Assembly (NCBI GenBank): GCA_964599895.1
Contig: CAZRHT010000001.1
Span: 42,150 to 106,149, forward strand
DNA from: UM-FILTER-49-7 sp964599895
GTDB taxonomy: Bacteria; Acidobacteriota; Holophagae; Thermotomaculales; Thermotomaculaceae
Direction of reading: 5' to 3'
DNA: 64,000 nucleotides
A program made the translations under genes and the position numbers. Below are positions 52,089-61,404 of the stretch, piece after piece. The notes beneath the pieces are model-generated. The model was not told where the DNA came from. It searched no databases and was given only the letters and a program-made list of their open reading frames with translations. Each line of letters opens with the position of its first letter. The first letter of the stretch is position 1.

Positions 52089-54045
52089 CAAATCTCTTGT
52101 GATTGCGGTAGCCGGTAACCCGAACAGCGGCAAGACCTCCTTATTTAACCAATTGACCGGAGCCAATCTGAAGGTGGGGAACTGGCCTGGTGTGACAGTA
52201 GAAAAGAAGAAAGGTGAAGTTATTCGTGGAGACATTCAGTTTATCTTCGTTGACATTCCGGGAACATATGGGATTTCCGCACGTTCCGAGGATGAACGAA
52301 TTGCCATGGATTTCCTGACGAAGGAGCGGCCGGATGGGGTCATAGTGGTGCTGGACTCGGCCAATTTCAATCGGAATTTTTATCTGTTTACTCTGATTGC
52401 GGAAATGGATCTTCCAGTCGTTCCCGTGCTGAATATGAGCGATATGGCAGAAAGGAGGGGCATTATGCTCCACGAGGATAGGCTTTCCGCCATTTTTGGA
52501 ATTCCTTTTGTGAAAACAATTGCATCAAAAGGAAAGGGTGTCTCAGATTTATGGGAAGTCCTGGAGAATATTGGGGATTTGAAAAAGCCGTTCCGCCTGC
52601 CCATTTATCCTGAAATGGTGGAGTCAGTGATTGAAAGGCTGATGAATCAGTTTTCGAAAGTGGCACCTTCCCGATTCCAGGCCCTGGGTATCCTGGATGG
52701 GGGAATTCTGACACCGGAGAATGAGCACTTACGCAAGACTGTGACAGTGCTGCAGAGTGAACTTGAGGAAAGACTGGAGGCGGAACTGGACGAGGTCATC
52801 GCTGAGAAGCGGTATGAATTTGTATACTCTGTTGCGAAGGAGTGTGTGGAGCGACGGATGAGTACTGAGCAAAAAGTTGCACTCACTGATCGAATCGACC
52901 GTTTTGTAACAAACCGATATCTTGGTGGCCCTTTTTTCCTATTTGCCATGTGGCTTTTGTTTTACCTCGTATTTGCCGTTGGAAATCCTTTTGCGGACTG
53001 GATGGATCGTGGATTTTCAGGTTTGGCTTCTCTCGTGCAGGGTCAGGGGATTTTAACTTCGTTCGTCCGTGAAGGTTTAATTTCCGGAGTGGGGGCAGTA
53101 CTGGTATTTGTTCCCAACATCTTCATCCTGTTTTTCTTGATTGCCATCATGGAAGATTCCGGATATCTTTCCCGCGCAGCATTTGTGGCAGACCGGTTCA
53201 TGCATGCTTTGGGTCTCCACGGTAAGTCGTTTATTCCAATGCTGCTTGGTTTTGGATGCAATATCCCGGCGGTTATGGCCGTGAGAACACTGGAAAACGA
53301 GAAGGACCGGGTACTAACAGCACTGGCAGTCCCTTACATGTCCTGTTCAGCACGGTTACCGGTGTACTTGTTGTTTGTGGGTATCTTTTTTACCCGTTAT
53401 CAATCTTTTGTCGTATTCAGCCTGTACATTCTCGGCATTATTATTGCTGTTGCTGTGGCCAAAGTGCTGCGCAAAGTGTTTTTTACAAAAGCCGTATCGC
53501 CATTGGTAATGGAGTTGCCGGCTTACCATGTGCCTTCCATAAAAACGGCAGCTCGTTCAGCCGGGATTCGAACTGCGTTCTTCCTTAAAAAGGCCGGTAC
53601 ATTTATCTTCGGTACTGTTTTGATTATATGGGTGCTGGCCAGTCTTCCGATCGGTGCAGAATATGCCTCTGCCGGGAGCGTAATCGGGAAAATTGGCTCA
53701 GCCGTGGCCCCCATCTTTCATCCGGCCGGATTTGATTCCTGGCAGGCTGCAGTTGCCTTGATCTTCGGTTTTCTGGCGAAAGAAGTGGTCGTGGGAACTT
53801 TTGGAGTGTTGTACGGGGGCCAAACCGCTTTGTCTTCTGCCCTTGGTTCTCAGTTTTCTGCCCTGTCTGCCATGAGCTTCATGGTAATGACGCTTGTCTA
53901 TATCCCGTGCGTGGCAACAATTGCAGTGATTCGACGTGAAATCGGTACCCAATGGGCCGTTCTCTCTGTGGGCATCAGTATAACGCTTGGGTATGCGCTG
54001 GCGGTTCTGGTTTTCCAGGTGGGACGACTTTTGGGAATGGGTTAA
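52072..54045 (+). CDS. feoB: Ferrous iron transporter FeoB
   Basis: FeoB is the GTP-driven inner-membrane Fe2+ permease. The 657-residue protein has an N-terminal G domain with G1 GNPNSGKTS, G3 DIPGTYG and G4 NMSD, a helical insertion, and two Gate regions of membrane helices (GFGCNIPAVMAVRTLENEKD; PYMSCSARLPVYL). The ATG lies within the end of feoA; a GTG nine bases later is also possible. Length is within the usual 650-780 range. Confidence 0.95.
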   Translation: MSHVINKSLVIAVAGNPNSGKTSLFNQLTGANLKVGNWPGVTVEKKKGEVIRGDIQFIFVDIPGTYGISARSEDERIAMDFLTKERPDGVIVVLDSANFNRNFYLFTLIAEMDLPVVPVLNMSDMAERRGIMLHEDRLSAIFGIPFVKTIASKGKGVSDLWEVLENIGDLKKPFRLPIYPEMVESVIERLMNQFSKVAPSRFQALGILDGGILTPENEHLRKTVTVLQSELEERLEAELDEVIAEKRYEFVYSVAKECVERRMSTEQKVALTDRIDRFVTNRYLGGPFFLFAMWLLFYLVFAVGNPFADWMDRGFSGLASLVQGQGILTSFVREGLISGVGAVLVFVPNIFILFFLIAIMEDSGYLSRAAFVADRFMHALGLHGKSFIPMLLGFGCNIPAVMAVRTLENEKDRVLTALAVPYMSCSARLPVYLLFVGIFFTRYQSFVVFSLYILGIIIAVAVAKVLRKVFFTKAVSPLVMELPAYHVPSIKTAARSAGIRTAFFLKKAGTFIFGTVLIIWVLASLPIGAEYASAGSVIGKIGSAVAPIFHPAGFDSWQAAVALIFGFLAKEVVVGTFGVLYGGQTALSSALGSQFSALSAMSFMVMTLVYIPCVATIAVIRREIGTQWAVLSVGISITLGYALAVLVFQVGRLLGMG

Positions 54046-54084
54046 TTGACAGACAATTAAGAGGAAACCCAGGAATAAAATCGG

Positions 54085-54114
54085 TTGACTTAAAAAGTTC
54101 GGCTGTGGTATTAT
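54085..54114 (+). promoter_or_regulatory. Promoter of the tRNA-Pro/Arg/His cluster
   Basis: TTGACT and TATTAT are 18 bp apart, beginning about 40 bp before tRNA-Pro. The spacing to the tRNA 5' end (about 13 bp from the -10) is typical of stable RNA transcripts. Confidence 0.7.
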
Positions 54115-54126
54115 ACCCTCCGACTT

Positions 54127-54203
54127 CGGGGAGTGGCGCAGTCTGGTAGCGCACCTGCCTTGGGAGCAGGGGGTCGGAGGTTCGAATCCTCTCTCCCCGA
54201 CCA
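54127..54203 (+). tRNA. tRNA-Pro (TGG)
   Basis: Full cloverleaf: acceptor CGGGGAG/CTCCCCG, D stem GCGC/GCGC, anticodon stem CCTGC/GCAGG with loop CTTGGGA (anticodon TGG), T arm with TTCGAAT, and an encoded CCA end. It is the first of three tRNAs in a row on this strand. Confidence 0.95.
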
Positions 54204-54221
54204 TATGACCCGAAGGCATGG

Positions 54222-54298
<77 letters not shown>

Positions 54299-54316
54299 TT
54301 TCCTAATACTCTCTGT

Positions 54317-54393
54317 GGTGGGCGTAGCTCAGTTGGTAGAGCACTGGATTGTGGCTCCAGCGGTCGGGAGTTCAAGCCTCCTCGCCCACCCCA
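54317..54393 (+). tRNA. tRNA-His (GTG)
   Basis: Acceptor GTGGGCG/CGCCCAC with the extra 5' G (position -1) facing discriminator C, the tRNA-His identity feature. The anticodon stem CTGGA/TCCAG holds loop TTGTGGC (anticodon GTG). CCA is encoded. Confidence 0.95.
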
Positions 54394-54565
54394 TTTTCTT
54401 TTATTCCTGTTTGACAAGAGAATTCCCGAACTTTTTCTCTGGTAGACGTTTTTTTGCGCACTTCAGTGCATGCTCCTGGTACCGGCGGAAAAGATTAGTG
54501 GATAGTGAAGAGAAAAATGGAAGAGTTTGATATTGACCATGAACGGTGCATTGCGCCATAAGAAA

Positions 54566-54663
54566 TGGCGGAAGCGTGTGGGAATCGAACCCACCGACCT
54601 TTACTTCCGCAAAGGCCCACCGGTTTTGAAGACCGGGGGAGACACCAGCCCCCATTCGCTTCC
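54566..54663 (-). tRNA. selC: Selenocysteine tRNA (TCA anticodon)
   Basis: On the minus strand a 98-nt RNA has an extended acceptor (GGAAGCG/CGCTTCC), a long D stem, an anticodon stem CCGGT/ACCGG with loop CTTCAAA (anticodon TCA, reading UGA), a long variable arm (CCTTTGC/GTAAAGG) and TTCGATT in the T loop, plus encoded CCA. These are the marks of tRNA-Sec rather than of an ordinary Ser or suppressor tRNA. selA, selB and selD are not in the window. Confidence 0.95.
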
Positions 54664-54707
54664 ACTTCCCACCATCTTTACAAAGCTGATGGTGGAACCC
54701 AATTATA

Positions 54708-55751
54708 TTATTTGATGAGCCGATCGGCAATCTTTTTGGCGATTGAATTGAATTCAGTTGCGGCTTCAGATTCCGGTTCCCGGAGTGTTACCGGTATGCC
54801 GTCGTCCCCACCTTCACGGATTGCGATGGTGATAGGAACTTTCCCCAGTAGTTCAGTCGCCAGCTTATCTCCGGCATCCATTTTCGTGTCGCCGCCAAAA
54901 ATATGGTGGATATGCCCGCAGTCGGTACAGCGGAAGAAACTCATATTTTCCACAACGCCCAGGAGCGGTATTTGAAGTGTCTGGAACATACTGACTGCCT
55001 TTTTCACGTCAATCAGGGCTACATCCTGGGGAGTGCTGACCGCAATGGCGCCGGATACCCGGGTGCTCTGGGCTACAGAAAGTTGAACATCCCCGGTTCC
55101 GGGAGGCAGGTCAATCAGAAGGAAGTCCAGCTCACCCCAATCCACGTCTTTCATGAACTGCTGAATTGCCTTATGGAGCAGGGGTCCCCGCCATACAACC
55201 GGTGTGTCATCCTCAAGAAGAAAACCAATGGAAATAAGCTTCACGCCGTGTTTTTCCAACGGTATAATCTGGCCCTTTTCGTTGGCTTCCGGTTGTTCAT
55301 CAATGGCAAACATTGTCGGAATGGACGGACCATAGAGATCGGCATCCATCAGGCCCACCTGGTATCCCGCTCTTGCCAGTGCAATGGCAAGATTCACTGT
55401 AACGGTTGATTTTCCGACACCGCCTTTACCGCTTCCAATAAGTATCGGGTGTTTCACGTTTGGAAGGAGGTTTTGCTGTTCCACCTTTCCATACGCCTTA
55501 TCTCTTACGCTCAGGGTTACAGAAACGCTTTGAACCCCCTCCACTGTCAGTAGAGCCTTTCGTATTGAGGCTTCAAATTCCGATTCATGACCCCTTGCTT
55601 GGGATGGTAGTTCAATTCGTAGTTCAACAGTGCCGTTATCCGAAATCTCAAGCCCCCTGACACCCTTGAATTTAACGGGACTGACGTCCGTGCCGGGTAT
55701 CTTGATTGTATCCAACTTGTCGTAAATCTGAATTCGGGATATATTGCTCAT
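54708..55751 (-). CDS. Mrp/ApbC-family Fe-S cluster carrier ATPase
   Basis: This 347-residue P-loop ATPase carries and inserts Fe-S clusters. It has a deviant Walker A (GSGKGGVGKST), the DLYGPSIPTMFA segment, DLPPGTGDVQLS and a C-terminal CTDCGHIHHIFG where the two cysteines hold the bridging cluster. The N-terminal 90 residues are a MIP18-like domain. tRNA-Sec follows its stop on the same strand. Confidence 0.94.
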   Translation of the reverse strand: MSNISRIQIYDKLDTIKIPGTDVSPVKFKGVRGLEISDNGTVELRIELPSQARGHESEFEASIRKALLTVEGVQSVSVTLSVRDKAYGKVEQQNLLPNVKHPILIGSGKGGVGKSTVTVNLAIALARAGYQVGLMDADLYGPSIPTMFAIDEQPEANEKGQIIPLEKHGVKLISIGFLLEDDTPVVWRGPLLHKAIQQFMKDVDWGELDFLLIDLPPGTGDVQLSVAQSTRVSGAIAVSTPQDVALIDVKKAVSMFQTLQIPLLGVVENMSFFRCTDCGHIHHIFGGDTKMDAGDKLATELLGKVPITIAIREGGDDGIPVTLREPESEAATEFNSIAKKIADRLIK

Positions 55752-55856
55752 CTGCTTCTCCTTTACAAAAAAGTAACCAATGTATTCTATCAGATGCCTG
55801 GTTGCAATTCCATCCCTCTATCGGCTATAGTAAGCGAAAGTGAGACTGGAGGTCAC

Positions 55857-56801
55857 ATGATGGTCTATGTAAAATTATTTTTTTATCTTTGTCTGCTGGT
55901 TTTTTCAGTCTTTTCAGGTAATCTTCCTTTCGTCGCAACCCTGATAGCGGTACTGGCAATTTCGGATTTTTTGCTTTCCCGTTTTATGAAAGAGAATATC
56001 AGTTCCCTTCTCATGGCATTACTGGCGTTTGCTGTTGTTGCCTGGGTAGTAATTCTGGTACTGAATGTCAGTGGCATGGGCCGCTACTTTATTTTGGTAG
56101 GTGCAGGTTATCTCGCAGTTATCTCAGCCACACTTGCGCCGTCCGGGACGCGGGAGATGTTCCCGGGGTTAATGAATTTCTCTAACACAACAAAGTGCAA
56201 AAAAATCCTGGATGCTTCAATTCTGATGGATGGCCGAATTGTAGATCTAGTGGAAACCGGTTTTCTGGACGGAACGATTGTTGTTCCACGATTTGTCATG
56301 AAACAGATCCAAAGGATTCATGAGACGGGAAACGATCTGAAACGGCAACGGGCGGAGCATGCGCTGGAATTGATCAGAAAATTACAGAACATGAAGAGCA
56401 TACAATTCAGAATATGTGAGCTTGATTTTGCCGTTGATAAAGATGTGGACCAGCGCATAATTGCTCTGGCCAAGAAGCTGGATGCCAAGATTGTGACCAA
56501 TGATTATACGTTAAATCGCGCCGCCTCACTTGAGGAGATTGACGTTTTGAATATCAATGAATTGGCCAACGCGCTGAAGCCGGTTGCATTGCCTGGAGAG
56601 ACTCTATCTATCCACATAATCAAGAAAGGGAAAGAAGAAGACCAGGGTGTTGGATACCTGGACGACGGGACAATGGTTGTGATAGATGGAGGAGAAGGAT
56701 ACATTGGTGATCGGGTCCGGACAAGGATCACCAGCGTACTTCAGAATCCGGCGGGTAAGATGATTTTTGGTTCGGTGGCAACAGATGAAGAAAAAGATTA
56801 G
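55857..56801 (+). CDS. PIN-TRAM domain membrane protein (YacL-like)
   Basis: This protein of about 314 residues has four N-terminal membrane helices (about residues 2-95), then a PIN nuclease domain with acidic residues (LDASILMDGRIVDLVETGF; DAKIVTNDYTLNRAASL) and a C-terminal TRAM RNA-binding domain (GVGYLDDGTMVVIDGGEGYI). Such proteins are probable membrane-bound RNases. Two adjacent ATGs (MM) are possible starts after GGAGG. The end overlaps the next gene by 17 bp. Confidence 0.85.
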   Translation: MMVYVKLFFYLCLLVFSVFSGNLPFVATLIAVLAISDFLLSRFMKENISSLLMALLAFAVVAWVVILVLNVSGMGRYFILVGAGYLAVISATLAPSGTREMFPGLMNFSNTTKCKKILDASILMDGRIVDLVETGFLDGTIVVPRFVMKQIQRIHETGNDLKRQRAEHALELIRKLQNMKSIQFRICELDFAVDKDVDQRIIALAKKLDAKIVTNDYTLNRAASLEEIDVLNINELANALKPVALPGETLSIHIIKKGKEEDQGVGYLDDGTMVVIDGGEGYIGDRVRTRITSVLQNPAGKMIFGSVATDEEKD

Positions 56802-58116
56802 CTTTGCAGTCCTTCTTTGTTTTGTTTCTTCGCAGCTGATGGCTCAGGCGAAAACTGTAGTATTTCCTTTCGAGAACCAATCGAATGACAGTAAAATCGA
56901 ATGGTTGGGATATGGCCTGGAAGTTCTCCTGGAAGACAGCCTGAATGGAATCCCACTTGCAGATCGAATGGATGCGGTGGATAGTATGGATGTGCCGGAC
57001 ACTGATAACCTGACACTGGCAACCAAATTGATTATTGCCCGGAAACTGGGGGCCGACAATCTATTGACGGGGAGTTTCTCAGTAGAAAAGGATAAGATTT
57101 CAATTCAATTTACCCGGTATGACATTGACAAACTGGTCCAAAAGACGGGGAAGTGCAAAGTGTCAATGACCGGATTTCCTGCCAATCTCTCACCCTTCAT
57201 TCGGGATCAAATCAGGGGAGAATACCGATATCCTGAGAGCTTCACCGGACACCAGTTTGAGGCGTACGTCAGGGGAATGCTCAGGGGAATTGCAAATACT
57301 GATTTTAAAGCAATTATCAAGTTGGCCGGGAAGGTCGATGACTGCGAACCGCTTAACCGGAACTTGGGAAACCTTCTCTACAATTCCGGAAAATTTGAAG
57401 CGGCACTGGTGTACCTGAAGCGCCTTCCCGAAAGCGACATCCACGGATTGTTTCGTTCGGGAATGTGCTGCGTTGAGCTCAAAAATTATGCGGACGGACT
57501 TATCTTTTTTCTTCAGACTTTAAAATCTGAACGCAGTATGGCCTCTGTGGTAAATGCGGCGGGCTGTCTTGTCGCATTGCAGCACCCAGTGGAAGCAGAG
57601 ACATTTCTGGATACTGTTCCAGGGGCAGATGGGGATGTAGATCCTGTCGTGCTTTTCGACCGAGCTGTGGTTGCGGCGCGGAAGGAGAAGTGGGACGATG
57701 CACTGAATATGTTAAGCCGCTATGTGTCTTCTTTCCGTATCACGGACGAAACAAAACGGCTTGCGGCTTTCTGTTGCGGAAAATGCAACTGTACTCATCC
57801 GCTTTGTGCAGATGGCACGGAAGAAATGAAAAAAAATCAGGAAAATGTGGACCCAGTGTCGTTTTATCAGTTCAGTGAAGGGGAGAAGGGTACAGACGAG
57901 GCGTTGGATTTGAAGGAAATCAAGGAACTGTATCTTGCAAAAGCGGCCCAGGCACTAAAATCCGGTTCAAAGGAGGAAGCGATCGACGCGTTGCAGAAAA
58001 TACTCTATCTTGACCCGTTGCAAAAGGACGCTTTGAAGCTACTGTGCGAACAATGCGAAGACGAATCAGCCTGCAAAAAGCTTGCAACACTGACACCCGC
58101 ACCGAAGGTGCCGTGA
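56785..58116 (+). CDS. Exported TPR protein with TolB-N-like domain
   Basis: A 443-residue exported protein with a signal peptide (ISFAVLLCFVSSQLMAQA). An N-terminal domain of about 110 residues (KTVVFPFENQSNDSKIEWLG) resembles the FlgO/TolB-N-like domains that precede TPR arrays. Most of the rest is TPR-like helix pairs, with cysteines (CCGKCNCTHPLC) about two thirds along. The start codon lies inside the PIN-TRAM gene. Function unknown. Confidence 0.7.
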   Translation: MKKKISFAVLLCFVSSQLMAQAKTVVFPFENQSNDSKIEWLGYGLEVLLEDSLNGIPLADRMDAVDSMDVPDTDNLTLATKLIIARKLGADNLLTGSFSVEKDKISIQFTRYDIDKLVQKTGKCKVSMTGFPANLSPFIRDQIRGEYRYPESFTGHQFEAYVRGMLRGIANTDFKAIIKLAGKVDDCEPLNRNLGNLLYNSGKFEAALVYLKRLPESDIHGLFRSGMCCVELKNYADGLIFFLQTLKSERSMASVVNAAGCLVALQHPVEAETFLDTVPGADGDVDPVVLFDRAVVAARKEKWDDALNMLSRYVSSFRITDETKRLAAFCCGKCNCTHPLCADGTEEMKKNQENVDPVSFYQFSEGEKGTDEALDLKEIKELYLAKAAQALKSGSKEEAIDALQKILYLDPLQKDALKLLCEQCEDESACKKLATLTPAPKVP

Positions 58117-58230
58117 TTTGTGATTTGTAACTTGTGATTTGTTGAGAAAAAATCAGGGAATGGGCAAGTGGATTGTTGCTGTCCCCTGTCTTTACTAAAA
58201 CTTAGATTTAGGCTTAAACTTGACTTCTTT

Positions 58231-59397
58231 CTATAGTTTTTCAGCAAGTTTCTTGAGGTCTTCCCGGCTTGAACGATCGGCCAGATTTCTGGACAATTCC
58301 GCAGCTTCGGGAATGCCATAGATCTTTGCAGTGTGCAGCGCGATTTCCAGAGCTTTGTCATTCTGACCTGTCTTTTCCAGCGCGATAGCCATTGGGATGG
58401 CATACTCCGGACTCAGGGTGAATTGGCCACGCATGGCCATTATGTTCTGAAAATTGGTGAGATACTCAACTGCTTTCTCGAAGTGTTCCCCTCGAAAATG
58501 ATAGATACCGGCCAGGGCAATCAGCAGTGGGTCGGGTCGGGATGGAGACATGAATTCCAGGCTTTCTTCCAACAACTCTCCTGCAGCGTCCATGTCTTCT
58601 CTGCCCATGAACAGGGTAATCGCGGCTCTAACCACGGCGGGAAATGGATAATTCTCCAGAATGTCGTCAATGGACTCACTTGATTCGGCCCTGGCAATCA
58701 ATTCAATCAGTTCGGCCCACCGCTGCTCGTCCAGCAGCTCGGGATATTCCCTGGAGAGGCGGAGAAAAATGCCCAGTGCCGTTTCGGCTTCTTGGTTTAG
58801 AGAATGGTAGAGAGCTTGAAAATAGAGAACTGCGGGAGAGGCCTTTAGATCCAGAACAGCTTTGCCTGTTTCGAGGTCCTGTCGGTTGAGTGCGGCCATG
58901 GCGTGTTTCAGCGCTTCATTTTCTTCCACCTCTTTGCGGATAAAAGGCGGGTAATGTTCTATTAGAATTTCGGCGTAAGCATCATCATCGTCCGGCAGAA
59001 GTTCGTGTTCTGCCTTGTCCGGGCCGAAAACCTCTTCAAACTGATCATAATGTTTGTCAATTCCATTGAGAATTTCCTCGGCCGCGGCCCGAATTTCAGT
59101 GGTTTCCGCGTAATGCAGGCAGGTTGTGGCAAAATCTGCTGCTGTCTCAAAATCTTCCGCGTCAAAATGCGATTTTGCCAGATCCAGGTTGTGCGCGGCA
59201 AGTTTCATTTTGCAGACATTAACATTTTCCCGAACCGGAAGTGTAACCTCTGCAGGACAGTCAGAAACAGCCAGTGCGTCTTCATAGGCAACAAGAGCCA
59301 AATAGAATTCCCCTCTTGAAAATTGCTTGTCACCTTTTTCTTTCAATTTGTTACAGTCTTTTTTCCCCAGTCTTCCAAACAGCCCGAATCGTGACAT
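58231..59397 (-). CDS. TPR-like cytoplasmic protein
   Basis: A 388-residue protein with no signal peptide, rich in helix pairs: KGDKQFSRGEFYLALVAYED near the start, then IYHFRGEHFEKAVEYLTNF and AIALEKTGQNDKALEIALHT at the end. It is convergent with the exported TPR gene; the 114 bp between them contain repeated ACTTGTGATTTG words and no gene. Function unknown. Confidence 0.7.
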   Translation of the reverse strand: MSRFGLFGRLGKKDCNKLKEKGDKQFSRGEFYLALVAYEDALAVSDCPAEVTLPVRENVNVCKMKLAAHNLDLAKSHFDAEDFETAADFATTCLHYAETTEIRAAAEEILNGIDKHYDQFEEVFGPDKAEHELLPDDDDAYAEILIEHYPPFIRKEVEENEALKHAMAALNRQDLETGKAVLDLKASPAVLYFQALYHSLNQEAETALGIFLRLSREYPELLDEQRWAELIELIARAESSESIDDILENYPFPAVVRAAITLFMGREDMDAAGELLEESLEFMSPSRPDPLLIALAGIYHFRGEHFEKAVEYLTNFQNIMAMRGQFTLSPEYAIPMAIALEKTGQNDKALEIALHTAKIYGIPEAAELSRNLADRSSREDLKKLAEKL

Positions 59398-59491
59398 ATC
59401 TCACCTCAAACCAGATTTCATGATGTAGTATAGATTCATGGAACAGATATTGCAAAATAATTTACAGAATATAGGGATTCAAGGAGGAAAC

Positions 59492-60805
59492 ATGAAAAGG
59501 CTATTCATTTTGATTGGGTTTACGGTAATGTTCGCAATGCTCCAGCTGTCCTGTTCTTCGAACAGCTATGTTGATGTAGGGATCAATATCGGGAGCAATG
59601 ACTTGATTGGCGATATATCTTCCGGTTCGGCATATGTGGGGGCATCTATGAACACCTATGGCGAATGGGTGGCGGCCGGGAGTCAGGGTATCGCTTTTGG
59701 AAGCGGAAATCGTTCGGACTTCAATCTCATTCCAATGAGCACCGGCCAGACAGATTCGGATCGGGCAATTGCATTGAATGACAATGGCAATTTCATTGCG
59801 GCGTTTGAGCACGGTATTTACTTTGGAGACATCAGTGGAGCCGTTACGAAAATCTACGACAATGTAAACGGGACGTTCATTTCTGTTGCCATCAATAACA
59901 ATGATACCTGGCTGGTTTCCTCCGAAGACGGAGTGTTCATTGGTTCGGGGGCACAGGCGCCGGTGTTTCTGGACTACGTGAACAATATCGGGGAATTTTC
60001 GCATTGTTCACTCAATGAATATGATGAATTTGTGGCTGCGGGTTCCCTGCAAGTCCTCTACGGATACATTGATGACCAGAATGTGGTTCAACTGATCAGC
60101 TATGACCCGGTTTCAGTATTTAATGACTCGGTCTGGACCGACATCAACGGGTATGGGGATTTTGTAGCCACTGGCGGAATCAACACCCTTCTCGGTTTGA
60201 CCAATGGCACCAAACAGGTCAATCCCAGGCTTGTTCGTAAAGCCATGTCGAAAACCGTGAAAGCAACTGGTAGTGACGTGCCGTTTGTGGTGCCTGAGTC
60301 ACCGAAAAACGCAAAATACACAGTAAATCGTCATTACAAGGCATGGTTTCTGACCCACAAAACCCGGAAGAAAGTTACAAAGGCGGCGGCTGTTTATCAT
60401 AGTTGCGCCATTAACAACTACACAGATTACGTGGCTGCAGGGGATGATTACATGGTTTACAATGATAATCAAAACTTCAATCCGGTAACTGCACCGGGAG
60501 AAATGGTTGCGGTTGATATCAATGACGGTGGTGACTGGATTGCAGTGGGTACCGACGGCATTTATCTTAACAATGTGTTTCAGTATGATGGCATGGGGCT
60601 GGGAGACTTTCTGACAGCCAAAATGTCGGATGAAGGCAACTTTATCGTCTGCACCAGTTATTCCACCTATCACTACAACGCGGCAACCGGATATCTCATC
60701 GACGATGGCCCGGTAGCCGACAGAGGATATCCCGTTGCGGCCGACATCTATGGTCCCCGCTGGATTGCTGTGGGCAACTACGGTGTGTTGCTCTGGAATT
60801 ACTGA
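59492..60805 (+). CDS. Lipoprotein built from about nine propeller-like repeats
   Basis: A 437-residue lipoprotein (signal ending LQLSC). The mature part consists of about nine copies of a motif of roughly 40-55 residues with the core N-x-x-G-(D/E)-(W/F)-(V/I)-A-x-G-x-x-G-(I/V): NTYGEWVAAGSQGIAFG, NDNGNFIAAFEHGIYFG, NGYGDFVATGGINTLLG, NDGGDWIAVGTDGIYLN and others. Each repeat would give a four-strand blade, so a beta propeller is likely. GGAGG precedes the ATG used; the longer reading adds 18 residues before the signal. Function unknown. Confidence 0.75.
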   Translation: MKRLFILIGFTVMFAMLQLSCSSNSYVDVGINIGSNDLIGDISSGSAYVGASMNTYGEWVAAGSQGIAFGSGNRSDFNLIPMSTGQTDSDRAIALNDNGNFIAAFEHGIYFGDISGAVTKIYDNVNGTFISVAINNNDTWLVSSEDGVFIGSGAQAPVFLDYVNNIGEFSHCSLNEYDEFVAAGSLQVLYGYIDDQNVVQLISYDPVSVFNDSVWTDINGYGDFVATGGINTLLGLTNGTKQVNPRLVRKAMSKTVKATGSDVPFVVPESPKNAKYTVNRHYKAWFLTHKTRKKVTKAAAVYHSCAINNYTDYVAAGDDYMVYNDNQNFNPVTAPGEMVAVDINDGGDWIAVGTDGIYLNNVFQYDGMGLGDFLTAKMSDEGNFIVCTSYSTYHYNAATGYLIDDGPVADRGYPVAADIYGPRWIAVGNYGVLLWNY

Positions 60806-60824
60806 TGCGGTAAGGCCGCATCAG
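60802..60824 (+). terminator. Hairpin overlapping the lipoprotein stop codon
   Basis: A perfect 9-bp stem (CTGATGCGG / CCGCATCAG) with a TAAGG loop includes the stop codon of the lipoprotein gene. No T-tract follows; the element could protect the mRNA end or assist termination. Confidence 0.5.
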
Positions 60825-61190
60825 CGTGACTTGTGATATGTGACTTGTAGTTTGCCAGGAAAACGGGGACTGGCAACTTTCTGCTAAGTCCCCTCCTATT
60901 TCGCTGGAAGAACGGCGTATGGCCATCTGCCGGCTTACTCGCCCGTCCGGTACCTGTGCTGAGGAAGTGTATACTTCCCCAAACAGAAAGCTCAATCCGG
61001 GCTGCTTGGCAGCCCGAGGGAGAGGGGAGGGGAGGGAATTGACCTGTTCCCATTTCATCAACCGCATTGGAATTTCGTTGGTTAAGCCATATTCATTTTT
61101 TCAGTTATACACATTCTCCTTAACATCAGCTAACCCGTGTTTTGTTGATGGTAGCCCCATCGTCTGTCAGAAGTCTTTCCCGTATTTCTC
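60825..61190. other. Intergenic region without a gene
   Basis: No credible coding region on either strand. The left end carries GTGACTTGTGATATGTGACTTG words shared with other intergenic gaps. A G-rich stretch (GGGAGAGGGGAGGGGAGGG) occurs near 61018. The region separates chromosomal genes from the cassette-like region. Confidence 0.6.
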
Positions 61191-61220
61191 TTGACATCAA
61201 TAAGTTAGGAGAGGTATAGT
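61191..61220 (+). promoter_or_regulatory. Promoter upstream of the gene cassettes (Pc-like)
   Basis: TTGACA and TATAGT are 18 bp apart. It is placed 70 bp before the first attC-like site and points into the cassette genes, as a cassette promoter would. A 7-bp hairpin (GCACAAT/ATTGTGC) and a CGACC/GGTCG hairpin follow before the site. Confidence 0.6.
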
Positions 61221-61289
61221 GCTAAACATGAACAATTCACTGACCGCACAATGGAGATTGTGCAAAATAAGGAGTTCGTCCGACCGAAG

Positions 61290-61380
61290 GTCGAACAAGC
61301 GGTTTGAGCGCACAGGTTCGTGCCGTGCAATCTTAGCCATTACCCGCCCCGGATTGGTGCTCATCCGCGGGCCGTTAGGT
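61290..61380 (+). other. attC-like recombination site 1
   Basis: The right end is GTTAGGT, a match to the integron R' consensus GTTRRRY. The left end is GTCGAAC with the partner AAC triplet. The arms are imperfect inverted repeats (GCGGTTTGAGC on the left against GCTCATCCGC on the right). Length is 91 bp, within the range of attC sites. It precedes the cytochrome-like cassette gene. Confidence 0.6.
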
Positions 61381-61404
61381 AATGTAAACTAAATTGGAGG
61401 ATCT

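Noticed and set aside
53256..53588. Open frame inside feoB in another frame
   Set aside because: It lies wholly within feoB with no own start signal; a shadow of the real gene.
54566..54663. Ordinary tRNA-Ser or opal suppressor
   Set aside because: The long D and variable arms and UGA anticodon in a GGAAGCG-acceptor context are those of tRNA-Sec.
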